A stretch of 64,000 bases of DNA from Globisporangium splendens (taxonomy: Eukaryota; Oomycota; Peronosporomycetes; Pythiales; Pythiaceae). Both the position numbers and the translations under genes were made by a program. The notes beneath the pieces were generated by a model. The model did no database searches. It was not told the origin of the DNA and worked only from the letters and a program-made list of their open reading frames with translations. Numbering within the stretch: the stretch's first letter is position 1; each line of letters starts with the position of its first letter. Shown here piece by piece: positions 53,823 through 64,000 of the stretch. The DNA lies in contig VFIW01000050.1 of assembly GCA_006386115.1 (NCBI GenBank), positions 62,001 to 126,000 on the forward strand, in the 5' to 3' direction.

Positions 53823-54351
53823 AAGCTGGAGTGAGACGCGATCGCAATTGTGGGCGTATTCACAAGTCCTCTCCCGGTGGTTTCATTGTGAGCTTGAGTT
53901 TCGTGTCGTTTTCCTTTCTGTCGATTCTAAACTCGTGTTTCTTCTCATTTTTGAGCGGTTTAGATTTAGAAACGAGTTTCGAGACGTTGAGACAGAGACT
54001 GTATAGTATGTACCCTACCATTTTAATATTCTATCCTATCAATTCAAAGGTTTCCATCTCAGTCTGCTGCTTGAACAACTCTGAATTATACCCTACTCAA
54101 ACGTTATACCTGCACGTGTAAACAATTTACCCTATAACTTTGTCCGCACTACCCTGCAACTTCACTGTTCTACTCCGCCGATCATCGTTCTACCAAAATT
54201 CTGCATGAAACGGTGCTGCGCTACTTGGGCGAATGAAGGCCGAGTGAAATGATAAAAAGATCAAGCAGAATAGATTGAAAAGAGTACATACACAACATGT
54301 AAAACGAGGCGTTCAGCACTACACCCATTCGGCAAGCAGCCTGCTAGTTAG
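53823..54351. other. Intergenic AT-rich region
   Basis: About 530 bp. Several short degenerate TACCCTA-type motifs (54009-54155). No gene supported. Confidence 0.45.
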
Positions 54352-54990
54352 TTAGACCTCGTAGGCGTGAAGCGTCGATGGCGACGCGCAGAACACGACG
54401 CGGTCGCACTTGAGGTGCACGCCCATCTGGCGGATCGCGCGTGACGTGTGCAGGCAGCCGACGTAGCGGTCGTCCTTCTCCGAGCCTGCAATCAGGAACC
54501 GGTGGCGTACGCGAGTGCGCAAGTGGGCCACGCGCATCGAGATCACGAGCGCGAGCACGACGAACGCGATGAGCTGCAGTAGCATCGTCGTGAACGAGCT
54601 GCCGCTGTCGTCAAAGTACGAAAAGGACTCCACGAGGATCGCGATGAACACGCCGACGAAGCCCGCGTACATGACCATGGCTGTCGCGAGCGCCACGGCA
54701 TATCTGCTGAGTCCCATGCGCTTCTCCAGCTGCGCGACGGCAAAGCACGGACAGAGTGAGACGGCCCAGAAGTACCCGCTCTTGTAGTCAAAGTCGCGGA
54801 GCTCGGTCGTGCTCCACGAGTGCAGGCGGATGCCGTTGGCGTCGGTCTCCTCGCTGTCCGAGTCGCTGCTCTTGTCCTGGGGAGTGAAGATGGACACGAA
54901 GCCCGCAGCAGGGCTCACGCTCTCGAGCGCCGGTAGCCGCTGGACCTTGTCGTCGGCGCTGCTCGTGTCGATGGTAGTGAGCTTCTCCAT
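54352..54990 (-). CDS. PLAC8-like (Cys-rich) membrane protein
   Basis: 212 residues from the ATG at 54990 (MEKLTTIDTS). An upstream in-frame ATG at 55191 would add 67 residues but lies before the likely promoter. A Ser/Asp-rich N-terminus precedes the PLAC8 pattern: W-x6-Y-F-W-A-V-S-L-C-P-C-F-A-V-A-Q (Cys 80 and 82), two membrane segments (about 98-122 and 132-155), then LRTRVRHRFLIAGSEKDD and an amphipathic RQMGVHL helix, ending HAYEV. PLAC8 proteins in fungi and plants affect metal resistance or organ size and sit in the plasma membrane; in oomycetes the role is unknown. Tandem relatives lie at 53053 (broken) and 62893. Confidence 0.78.
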   Translation of the reverse strand: MEKLTTIDTSSADDKVQRLPALESVSPAAGFVSIFTPQDKSSDSDSEETDANGIRLHSWSTTELRDFDYKSGYFWAVSLCPCFAVAQLEKRMGLSRYAVALATAMVMYAGFVGVFIAILVESFSYFDDSGSSFTTMLLQLIAFVVLALVISMRVAHLRTRVRHRFLIAGSEKDDRYVGCLHTSRAIRQMGVHLKCDRVVFCASPSTLHAYEV

Positions 54991-55077
54991 AGTGACGGAA
55001 TTAGATTCGAGTCTGGTGCTGGTGGAGGCGAGAGTAAGAATGGACCGTAATCGCTGCAGCCAGAAGCCTAAGAGAGA

Positions 55078-55095
55078 GAGAAACGCGAATGCGAT
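55078..55095 (-). promoter_or_regulatory. Possible Inr/FPR-type promoter of the 54352-54990 gene
   Basis: Minus strand reads about TCGCATTCGCGTTTCTCT, an initiator-like CATTC followed by GTTTC, about 90 nt before the ATG at 54990. Weaker than the SGK promoters. Confidence 0.4.
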
Positions 55096-55191
55096 GACGC
55101 AATGGATCACGTGCGACTTGGAGAATGTATGACACCAAAATCGACTTGCTGGTTCCATTTTTCTTTTATGAGTTTGCTCATCCATCATCAT

Positions 55192-56599
55192 TCTTGAGTA
55201 TCATCGCATTTCATGGAAGGAAAAAAAGAAAAAAACGGAGAGGAAATTGCATGCATCTCTGTACTTGCATACTATATCGATCCATCCACGGCCTCTTCTA
55301 ATAGGTATTGGAGTGCGTAGAGTGTTGGTTACATACATTTTCTCCATATTCACTATAACAACTGCTTTAAAGGCGTAGTTGATAAAGTATGTGAATTGCA
55401 TATCCTGGGACAGGGTGATGGTCGTTGGAGACTTTGGATATGTCGCATGAGTTTCCAAAGGGTGCAAACATGACTAATTGCATAACCTCTTAAACTAATT
55501 CACAGCAAATAAGGTACTGATCCCTACAATGCTTACTCAATTGTTCTCTACAACCACATAATGGCCCATTGCAATCGATTGGCTGGCTGAAAGCTGATTA
55601 TGGTCAGCAGCGCTGTATGATTCCACCAGCTCCAGGCGTAATCAGGTTTCGAATTGCCCACAATCCCTGATCTTCGTGGCAGCTGCACACCGTCAGGATC
55701 ACTTCGAGTCTGAGAACCAGCAGCACATCACGAGATCTTTTGCGTCTGAGTCGTCGACGACTTCAACACTCGGTCTCGGGTCTCGTATCGCCAGATTCTA
55801 CGCCATAGGTAAAGTAGCAGTCGAGTGGTTGGCGTGCATGATGTACCTGTCACCTGCAGTACCCAGGAACAGACAGTTACACTGTAGCTCTTCCGAGCGT
55901 ATCCATCTTCACCACCGCAGGTCTTGCCCTTTCCTAGGCATGTGCAATTCCTTTTCGGGTTTCGTGGAACAGCGAGTGGCTGACGTTCGTTGCACTCTCC
56001 GCGTCAAAATTCTGTGGCCGTCGATTGATCCATCAGCGTTTGAGTCAAAAGTTCAAGTAAAGCATTGAAGCAAGTGTCCACGATATTGAAATTTGAAAGA
56101 ATCGCAGTTGTAGCTCAAATCAAAAATTGGTACTTAGTCGGAATTTATCAAGCGGTGGTAACTTTTGGTGGGCCATTCAACGGTCTTGGTACAGTGCAAG
56201 TGTACTGTACAATAGAATGCTTCAGGGCTTCGTGGAACCATGGCTGATGCTTGCAGCGCTCCTCAACGCAAAATTTCCTGGTGATCCCGTCACTTCCGAG
56301 TCAAAAACTCAGCCAAAGCATCAAAGATCTCAATTGCAGCTCCAATCAAAAAATGGTGCTTAGCCTGGGTCTCCCAAGCGATGAGCGCCAGGACAACTTG
56401 GTGGGCCATTCATTTGTCTTGAAGCGTTGTATTTTACTACTTTTGCCTCTCACACACTGTGTTGTGGTCTACGATATAGATAGCGCTGGAGAACCAAGCT
56501 GCTAAAAATACCTCGGATCAGATGCAAATGCTTGTTGAAGTTGCGGTTGCCGCCAGCTCAGTTGCGCCATCATGATGAGAGGGAAAACAGTCATCCATT
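55192..56599. other. Intergenic region with a degenerate tandem duplication
   Basis: About 1.4 kb without a supported gene. Segment 55965-56215 is repeated in diverged form at 56226-56420 (shared landmarks TTCGTGGAAC, GAGTCAAAA, AAAGCAT, GGTGGGCCATTCA). Confidence 0.55.
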
Positions 56600-58299
56600 G
56601 TTTCATCCAGAGACTCGTCCAGCCCAAGACTTGCTGCTTCTTCACAGCCTGCAGCTGGTGATTGCATGGTCGCTGATCCTAGCGAACCAAGCGTTGCGAG
56701 TGCATGCAAGTGACGACGAACCTGTGCTGCTGCGGATTCCGCTGGAGAATTGCAGCCAGATCCAATTCTATGGCAAGATTAGCGTCGGTACTCCCGCTCG
56801 AGAGTTCAGCGTTATCTTCGATACCGGCTCCAGGTAATTGTACTTTTCATCCTTGGGCGGCTTCAGCAAAGTCGCAGATGTCCCTCCTTAGCAGTGCCTT
56901 GTGTCTGGACAGCGATATTTGGGTACCCGATGCGTGTGCCGGCAAGCGCAAATATCAACCAACGGCGTCCACCTTGTACGTACCCAGCATCATTCCTTAA
57001 CCAGTCGTAGCGTCGAGTCATGGATTTTGAGGCTAATGTCTTCCTCTCTCTCAGGTACCAAGCAATGAACGCGAGTTCCCTGTTGGAGTACGGAAGTGGG
57101 AAAGTCAGCGGCGCGATCATGCGCGACGTGCTAGCACTTGGAGACGGACAAATACAATTCCATGGCGTGATCATGGACCGAGTCAACACGATCTCGACAA
57201 TGTTGAAGCGCAAGATTTAGGCCGATGGGATCTTCGGCCGTGATTTTGAGGCACTGTTATCGATCACAAACCCAAGTCTCTTTGCGTCATCGACACGTAA
57301 CTCGAATTACTCGGATCAGCTCTCGCGCTTCTCTGTGCGCATCAATCCATTGCTAGGATATAAACTGTCGTCGTAGCTTCTCCTTGGCGGTGTCGATGCA
57401 TCGATTGTCGGCGACAAAACCAAGGTACCCAGCAAGTCGTCCTTCGGTTTCTGGTCGCTTCGCTTGCAAAAGTTGCTCATCCATCTCGGTGCTCTGGACG
57501 TTGGCAGTGAGGACGACGTTGGGATATCGCAACATGCGGTCGCGATCGTAGAATCCGGGACGTCGCTACTCTGATTCCCATCTCAGGCATTCCATTCTAT
57601 CCTCCATGCCATTGAGACGCACCTGAGCCGATGCGACCGAGTCCAGACACACCACGACCCAAAAAAACGAGTGGCTTGCCGTGCTCGGCGTGTACGCCCG
57701 AAATGTTTCCTTCACTTATGTTTACGCTCAGCAATCAGCTTAAAAGTGGACACGGCCACCACGACGTTCGCTCACAACGAATGATGCTCCAGGGACTCGA
57801 CTGCGTCTGCTGTGATTGCGATCTTTGCACCCCACAACTCGGGGCACACTCCATATTTAAGCCTCACTTGAATGGTGCTGGTGCCCGTCGGCCTTCCGAT
57901 GATGTCGTCTTGCTCGGTGCGATCTTTCTGCGGACGTGCTACTCGGTCTTTGACGTCGACAAGCAGCAGATTGGGTTTGCGTGTACAGACAGCGACATGT
58001 GCCTCGGAGGTCGCAATCCAAAGTTGCAATTCTCTGGTGACGCCGCGTCCAAGCTCTTGCTTGGGATGCAAATGTACATCTTCACTGGAGTGTCCATCTT
58101 GTTGCTGGTGATTCCAGGAGTGCTCATGTGTGCGATGATGATATCGTCTCGAGCTGCGACGATGCCGACAACAAGCCGCATACAATCGAAAAGCATCGAC
58201 TCACTGAAGATAAACGGCGGAATAGTGCTCGCCACATCCACGTGTGCACAACCACGCTCTGACGAGGATTCTGCTCGAACGTTCGACTGGTTTTACTAG
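56600..58299 (+). pseudogene. Aspartic protease pseudogene (paralogue of the 59441 gene)
   Basis: It follows the three-exon structure of the intact neighbour: exon 1 to 56833 (LRIPLEN, FYGKISVGTP, VIFDTGS), intron 56834-56912, exon 2 to 56975 (SDIWVPDACAGKRKY), intron 56976-57054, exon 3 to 58299. It is broken by in-frame stops at 57218-57220 (TAG), about 57374 (TAG) and about 57570 (TGA), and by a frameshift at the A7 run near 57659-57665. The second catalytic Asp is replaced by Glu (VESGTS instead of VDSGTS, codon 57551-57553). No ATG precedes the signal-peptide-like segment. The C-terminal membrane helix and tail are still recognisable. Splice sites are intact, so inactivation came by point changes. 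Confidence 0.9.
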
Positions 58300-59440
58300 A
58301 CCCCACGCGACCAAGCAGTCAGCCAGATTGGAATCGTGTGGCAGAAAAGCTTCTGCGTCGATGTGTAGATTGATCGGATCAAAACAGTATTGAGTGAGTA
58401 CGGCAAAACCATTTAGCTCAAGTGCTTTCACTGTCATTTCGATTGCTTCAACCGACGCTAGCCCACGGTTCCACATCGATGCATGAATCTTGGACGACTC
58501 ACATGACCACAAGCTAGGCTTCGTGGCTGCTACCGCGATTAGACCGTTTACGCTTGACTCGTGAGGTTGAGATGGAATCTACCTGGAACTTGAGCACGAA
58601 AGAAGTCTCGCTCTGTCCTGGAGCTTTCGCGAAACTTGTTTCTTGGAGCGTTCAAGGAGCAGCTCTTGAAAGGTCAATCGGAGCTTGCACAGACCGAAAA
58701 CGACCAGAAAATTGCAAGAGAGGTGCATCACTTCAAGAGAAATAAAGGAGACGGTCCACTCTGGCTGCGAGTGGCTAAAAATGCACCACAGGCAGCTGTG
58801 GCACAGTTGCCTCAACACCTCAAGAGACGAGCCGAGTGGTTCGCTTCCATCACTTCAGGTTGCTTCACTGCGAGCCCCTCACCAACTCGTTGTGGTTCGT
58901 TGGGACGCGCGCTTGCAATTGAGCAGAGCAGTGGCGCGCGTGTTTAGATGCTGGTTCATCCCTTTTCTATGGAGCTCTCGTCCGCTCGTTCGTCCGCTGT
59001 CGTCCTCACGTCGTGACGACTTGGGTTCAGCATCCAGACACAGAATGCTGGTCGAAAGAGTCGGCGCTTCTACTTTTTCGCACATAATTAAGTATGGACG
59101 AGGCGATAACCCCTAACTGCCTTGAATTTGTCATGCTGCATCAGTACCTAATGTACTGAAAGAAGCAGCATTGCCCAGATTTCTCACGCTGGACTTGTCT
59201 CGTCCGTCCACTACGTACCTACTGGGTCTGGAGCTCCTCCCCTTCTTCCTCAAACGTTCAACCATGTGATGGATGTGGTCTCCTCCCCTTACCGCCTGCC
59301 ATTGTCTGCGCATGTTCCTCGACTCACACTCGTATGCGCCACTGCAGCAAACACTGCGGACCCTGCATCTGCCGCTCTCGGTGGAGACGCGGGCTTCCCG
59401 TCCTCCCCGCTGCATTCTGCGGCTCTGAGTGCTGTCTGAG
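58300..59440. other. Intergenic region between the two aspartic protease genes
   Basis: About 1.1 kb. ORFs of 60-143 codons on both strands show no family features. Must contain the promoter of the 59441 gene. Confidence 0.5.
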
Positions 59441-61380
59441 ATGGGGTTCAATGGCGGTCGTCTCGCTGCAATGGCTTGGATGCTGGTGCTAGCGATTGCG
59501 ACGCAGATCTTGGTCGCCTATGGAGGCCGTGCGGGCGTCGAGGACGCTATGCGAGGTGCGAGCAGTTCCTCCCTGACGATGTCTACATCGTCCTCGTTGT
59601 CGTCTAGGAAAGCACATCCAGCGCCAGCTCTGTTGCGCATTCCGCTCGAGAACTTCGACCAGATGCAATTTTACGGCAAGATCAGCGTCGGCACGCCGCC
59701 GCAAGAGTTCAACGTCATCTTTGACACTGGGTCGAGGTATGAGCAGTTGGTTTGTCTTGTTTGTTTTGGGTTCGCAAAGCTAATCGCCTGTTGATGCGAT
59801 GCAGTGATATTTGGTTACCAGAAGCCGCATGTGACGTATGTGCTGGCAAGCGCAGGTATCGAACGGCAGAGTCCAGCTCGTACGTGCCATAATCTTAACC
59901 TTCTTCCGCTGTAGGTATCTGTTTGACACATATCTGACACTGCAGTGGTGCTTATTGCAGACACGAAGCTATCAACGAGTCGTTCCAGCTGGAGTATGGG
60001 AGTGGAAATGCAAGCGGGGTGGTTATGCGCGAAACGCTTGCACTGGGAGGTGGACGCCTTCAGCTCCGCAATGTGCGCATGGGTCGAGTCAATACGACAT
60101 CAAAGAAGCTGCAGCGCTTCCAAGCCGACGGTATTGTGGGACTTGGACTCGAGTCCTTGTCGTTAATCACGACGCCCAGTCTCTTTGCATCAAGCAACAT
60201 GGATACTGCGACAGACTCGGACGGCCATGCGTTGCTTTCCCGATTCTCAGTGTACATCAACCCGTTGCCAGGCCATTTGCCATCCTCGCAGTTCATTCTA
60301 GGCGGCGTCGACAGCTCCCTGGTTGGCGAAAAGGGAAGCGTGCAATGGCACCACGTCTCTGTGATTCCGTATCCCGACAAAAAAGCACAGGGATTCTGGG
60401 CGATTCGTATGCCAGAGCTGGCCATCCGCGTGGACGTGGATTACATAGAGAGAAAGCCAAAGATCAGCAAGAAGCACGACCATAGCGACGAATTGCAGAA
60501 TAGTAATGGTGTCATCGTATCCAGAGACGCCGTCACGATCGTGGACTCGGGCACGTCGCTGCTGCTGTTTCCAACGCGAGTGTTCAACCGCACGATGCAG
60601 ATGATTCAGCGGCATCTCCAGCGGAGCTTTGGGTTTCAGATGCACCAAAACGAGTACTCGATCAGCGGATTCGCCTGTACGGCTTGCCGGCCCGACATGT
60701 TTCCGCCACTCTCGTTCACGTTTGGCAGTGCTGGGACCAAGGAGAAGCGGACATTTCTTCTCCAGGGTCTCGACTATGTTCGATGCGATGGCGACCTCTG
60801 TATGCCCCAAATCGACCAGCACGTGCTGTTTGGCGGCTCAGGCCACGATGACAGCAAACGCAAGAGCAAACCACCAGCTGAAGACGTGATTGTGCTCGGA
60901 GCGATCTTCATGCGGGCGTATTACACGGTCTTTGACGTCGAGACACGACAGATTGGGTTTGCGTGCGTGGACAATGGCGCATGCCTCGGCGGTCGTAATC
61001 CGAAGCTGCAGTTCCACGCAGACTTTATCTCGGACAGCCTGAACACTGAGCTCCTGTTCTGGACGCGGGTGTACTTTTCCGCGGGCGTGATGCTGCTGTT
61101 CCTCGCGAGCGCCTTGCTCTGGACGATGATCACGACGAGTGGAGCCAAGGCGAGCGAGCCCAAGTCAGGCGAGAGCTTGCCTTCCATCCTACGCGTCAAT
61201 GAGAATAACGCATTCTCAGCGGAGGACGAGCTTCTGGAAGTCGTGATGCGAGTTTCGCCACGGTGCAGGGACACAGATGTCGAACTGGACTACAAGGACG
61301 CAAATGGGACCAGTGGCGATGTGGAACTGGGGCTTCTGCGGCAGGTCTCATGGCGGAAAAGCGTTTGTTTTGATGTGTAA
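59441..61380 (+). CDS. Membrane-anchored pepsin-type aspartic protease (3 exons)
   Basis: Exons 59441-59736, 59805-59879 and 59961-61380 join in frame to 596 residues. The first splice rebuilds the first catalytic motif, FDTGSSDIWLP (Asp near 95); the second lies in VDSGTSLLLFP (Asp near 319). N-terminal signal peptide (AAMAWMLVLAIATQILVAYG), flap region with YGSG, family A1 strand VLGAIFMRAYYTVFD, an extra Cys-rich insert after DIWLP (CDVCAGK) and another (CTACRPDMF), then a transmembrane helix near 493-520 and a cytosolic tail of about 75 residues. A1 proteases with Cys-rich inserts and a C-terminal anchor resemble the plasmepsin V-like group of eukaryotic secretory-pathway proteases; that resemblance and any role in effector processing are inference. 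Beside its dead paralogue. Confidence 0.9.
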
Positions 61381-62844
61381 AAGTAGACAAGAAGGACTTG
61401 TAAAGTAGCTAGTTATCTATACTCATAATGGACTTGTGATGACGCCGGAGAAAGACTACAAGAGTCCTTGAGCGACTGAGGTTGAGTCGGTGAGTTCTGT
61501 GGGTTGAAGTAACGTGAAGCAAAGTGGAGAATGACAAGCACACAGCAAAACAGTTGTGCCAATCAGCATGCGTCAGAGAAACAGGCACTGGACAGGGAGG
61601 TGCAAAGCGCCATCAGTGGCACAGAAACTGGTTGAGAGCTCAATTGAAATGACTCGAAGTCGTTCGTACAGCAACAAGAACTCGAGATAGGTCCGAAAGC
61701 TAAGTCGACGCGACCAAAGCAAGTTCTTCTGTGCCTGCTTATGAAGGAAGCCCCGTACGCGAAACGCCATGCTGCGCCGTTGTGCCAACATGAGCTATTG
61801 AGAGAAAGCACAGAGCTCCAACTCGGAGGTTGGTGTTTCGCCTAGCAAAAAGTCCAGCACAAGTCTTTATGCGACCCACAAAGACGACAATGCATTTTTT
61901 GGCGCAGAACTCTACAGGGTAATGGCTCGGTCGGGTGGATGCTCGGCGCAACGAGTGCGTGAGTGCTGAAGACTCGCATTTGCGAACCATTACAAGAAAT
62001 TTGGTGTAGCTCGTGCGAACGCTCCTCGACGCATTACCCTCCGAGTGACCATGATGAGCAAGAACGCAAGATTCGGCACAAAGTTGGTGTTCTTTTGTCC
62101 GTGTCTCGCATATGCAGTCGGCAATGGACTTGTGGCAATGTGGAGGTGTATGCTGCTCTCAATGCGAGTCAAACACCAACCGCCAGAGCGCTAGCCATGC
62201 TCATTTTCTTGACGCTTGTGGGTTTCGTATTTTGGCGAGAGATTTGATCAAGGTTCGATATCAGGTTGACTCAGTTCGCTGCAACAGATACCCAATGGTG
62301 CGGCAATACACTTAACCAAATCAGCTCTCTAGTCGGGTTTCGTGCATCAATATCCCAATTCTTCTTGCTGATTATCGGACTGCAGACTTGCGATCTTTTT
62401 GCGATCCTTCCTCCGTGCCATTCGTCCATCGCACGTGGACACCTTCCGCATTTGAGCGAGTTACAACTTTTTTCGCTTCAGGGTGCGCCACGATCTGGTT
62501 GGACACCACAGGAACATTCTACCTGCCTTCTCCAAAATTTCGGCGTTGGCGCCATCGATGCGAACAGCACGCGCTTGCGAAAGACCCAACAAAAGATCCA
62601 GGTGAGCTCATGGCATTGTGCACCATGGTGCAATGCACCCACAGGTTTAAAACCACACATGCGACATCTTCTGAAATATAGCAACACCCATTTTGTTATA
62701 TAACCGTAATATAACATGTCTTGTCCACTTGACCACAACAATATCTTGATCAATCACGTAAGTTACGTATGGCTATTGTAGCTTACACTATTTATTCCCA
62801 GTCCAGGTTGGAATCTTGGTTCACGGCTGGCTTGCCGCAACAAC
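61381..62844. other. Intergenic region, nothing recognised
   Basis: About 1.5 kb. Minus-strand ORFs of 60-90 codons lack features. No repeat or RNA gene seen. Confidence 0.5.
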
Positions 62845-62861
62845 TCATTCTCCAATTTCCT
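62845..62861 (+). promoter_or_regulatory. Inr/FPR-type core promoter of the 62893 gene
   Basis: CTCATTCTCCAATTTCC: TCATTCT initiator plus AATTTCC flanking element, ending about 31 nt before the ATG. A strong match to the oomycete consensus and support for the start at 62893. Confidence 0.8.
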
Positions 62862-62892
62862 CCCCACTGCGATCACGATCTTCCCAAGCAGA

Positions 62893-63465
62893 ATGGACCA
62901 AGCCAAGACGCTGGAACTGGGCGACGCCTACGTCGCGGTCCCAATGACGCCCAAGGGGGCGTTTGCCGTGGACGCCGACGGGATCCAGTTGTACGAGTGG
63001 TCCACACCACTGAAGAGCCCTGAGGATTCGTGTGGAAGCCCCGTGGACCTCCGGTACACTTGGCATTTCCGTGTACTCGCTCAGATCGAGAGCCGCTTGG
63101 GGGTTGCGTCGTACCGCTCGTCTTACACGCTCCTCTTGCTCACCTCAGTCTGCAGCGTGCTTGCATTCTGGACCTGGTTCATACTCAGTGTCTTTGGAAG
63201 CGTGCTCGGCGTCGAAGGAGCGACTCGTTTTGTCGTCGCGTTCATGATGATCGCTGTGCAGTTGGGACTGACACTCTGGAGAACTCGACGCCTGGCATCG
63301 ACGCGCACGCAGATGCGTGCACGCTTCCACATCGCTGGATCGGCAGAAGACGATCAGCACGTGACCTTCTGGCACGCGGCTCGCGTGGTGCGTCAAATGG
63401 ACCGCCACCTCAAACTGGACGCGACCGTTTTCGCGTCTGCCCGTCCACTTGCAACAGCTGCGTAG
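62893..63465 (+). CDS. PLAC8-like membrane protein that lacks the CPC motif
   Basis: 190 residues. Aligns along its length with the 54352 protein: acidic N-terminus, GIQLYEWSTPL (versus GIRLHSWSTTEL), AQIESRLG (versus AQLEKRMG), two membrane segments (about 80-105 and 110-130), then TRTQMRARFHIAGSAEDDQH and RQMDRHLKLDATVFASA. The cysteines of the L-C-P-C-F motif are replaced (TWHFRVL), and there is an insert before it. The frame is intact with a good promoter, so it is probably functional but diverged; if the cysteines bind metal in its sister, this one cannot do so the same way. Ends with a short Ala-rich tail instead of AYEV. Confidence 0.75.
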   Translation: MDQAKTLELGDAYVAVPMTPKGAFAVDADGIQLYEWSTPLKSPEDSCGSPVDLRYTWHFRVLAQIESRLGVASYRSSYTLLLLTSVCSVLAFWTWFILSVFGSVLGVEGATRFVVAFMMIAVQLGLTLWRTRRLASTRTQMRARFHIAGSAEDDQHVTFWHAARVVRQMDRHLKLDATVFASARPLATAA

Positions 63466-64000
63466 TTCATCATGTTGACCACTGAGAGATGTCTAAAGTT
63501 TAAATAAGTTATGAGTCATTTACGAATTACGTGATGCTGTATTTTCCGTTTTGTCGAGTCGGTGCTTTTCAGTCGCCGCATCCATCATCTCATATCTGCG
63601 ACGCTGTGGGACTGGACCACCACTACATCGGTGGGGACGGATTAGCGAAAGCGGATTGGACGCTCATGCACAATCCAACTCGAATAGGATCGTGCAGGGC
63701 GTGAAAACGCGCTTTTTAACTAATATCACAGCGCATCAATCCTGAAACATCCACCCCAGAAGCTCCAACATGTAGCCATGTATTGGTATCAGCATTCGGC
63801 TCAGGCTCAGCCTGGATGAGTGGACCTGATTCCAGTATGGATCCGGAGCTGAAGAGCTGCTGAGGCCAGTGGCGAGATCAACCAGATGGTAATAGATAAC
63901 CAAGTGGAGTGTCCGTTTGGTCCGAACAAGACGGACCACGAAAAGCCAACATCGCACGCGTTTGGTCCAACTCCCCAGAAAGCATTAGACGTGCTTAGAC
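63466..64000. other. Terminal intergenic region
   Basis: About 530 bp to the window edge. Short ORFs only; no gene, RNA or repeat recognised. Confidence 0.5.

Noticed and set aside
63551..63575. Sequence GAGTCGGTGCTTTT resembling the 3' end of a Cas9 guide scaffold
   Set aside because: Only about 14 bases match, no hairpins or repeats around it, and CRISPR systems are not expected in a eukaryotic nuclear genome; coincidence.

Overview
The window reads as nuclear DNA of an oomycete, most likely a Peronosporales species such as Phytophthora. Three things point that way. Several start codons are preceded at about 40-60 nt by the oomycete core promoter (an Inr-type CATT element followed closely by an FPR-type ATTT element). 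Introns are few and short (45-81 nt, GT-AG). There is a family of secreted proteins with an RNLR or RHLR tetrapeptide about 10-15 residues after the signal peptide, similar to the RxLR motif. Transposase debris, segmental duplications and broken paralogues indicate a plastic, repeat-rich region.

Layout. 1-8.5 kb: a partial and three complete or near-complete members of a secreted Ser/Gly/Thr-rich family (called SGK here). Three of them form a tandem array with shared promoter, coding and 3' flanks. 9.3-17.1 kb: conserved housekeeping block with mitochondrial ribosomal protein bL21 (two introns), a 1,851-residue TPR plus nucleotidyltransferase protein, and NAC alpha. 17.5-25.7 kb: a 1,997-bp inverted repeat carrying two identical SGK genes (RHLR type) in opposite orientation around a NOL8-like RRM gene and a small two-exon gene, plus a truncated third SGK copy. 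25.9-26.8 kb: a PX-like/RING gene. 27.4-39.6 kb: two huge secreted proteins made of about 20-26 four-cysteine modules with Thr/Pro-rich mucin-like C-terminal parts. They share a 1,625-bp near-identical block and flank a SET-domain pseudogene and a MULE transposase relic. 42.3-43.5 kb: a Cys-rich secreted protein candidate without an ATG. 44.9-52.1 kb: three copies (A, B, C) of a medium-chain NAD(P)H oxidoreductase in alternating orientation, the middle one broken. 53-63.5 kb: three PLAC8-like membrane proteins (one broken) and a membrane-anchored aspartic protease beside its dead paralogue.

As a set, the accessory genes encode surface or secreted low-complexity, mucin-like and cysteine-module proteins plus one membrane-anchored aspartic protease, embedded between ordinary housekeeping genes. 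Duplications are strikingly often inverted. In three places (about 7.1-7.3, 34.9-35.4 and 49.1-49.5 kb) clusters of small indels sit inside otherwise near-identical repeats. This could be true decay, but it also fits uncorrected long-read consensus in repeats, so frameshifts there should be treated cautiously. No tRNA, rRNA or CRISPR was recognised.
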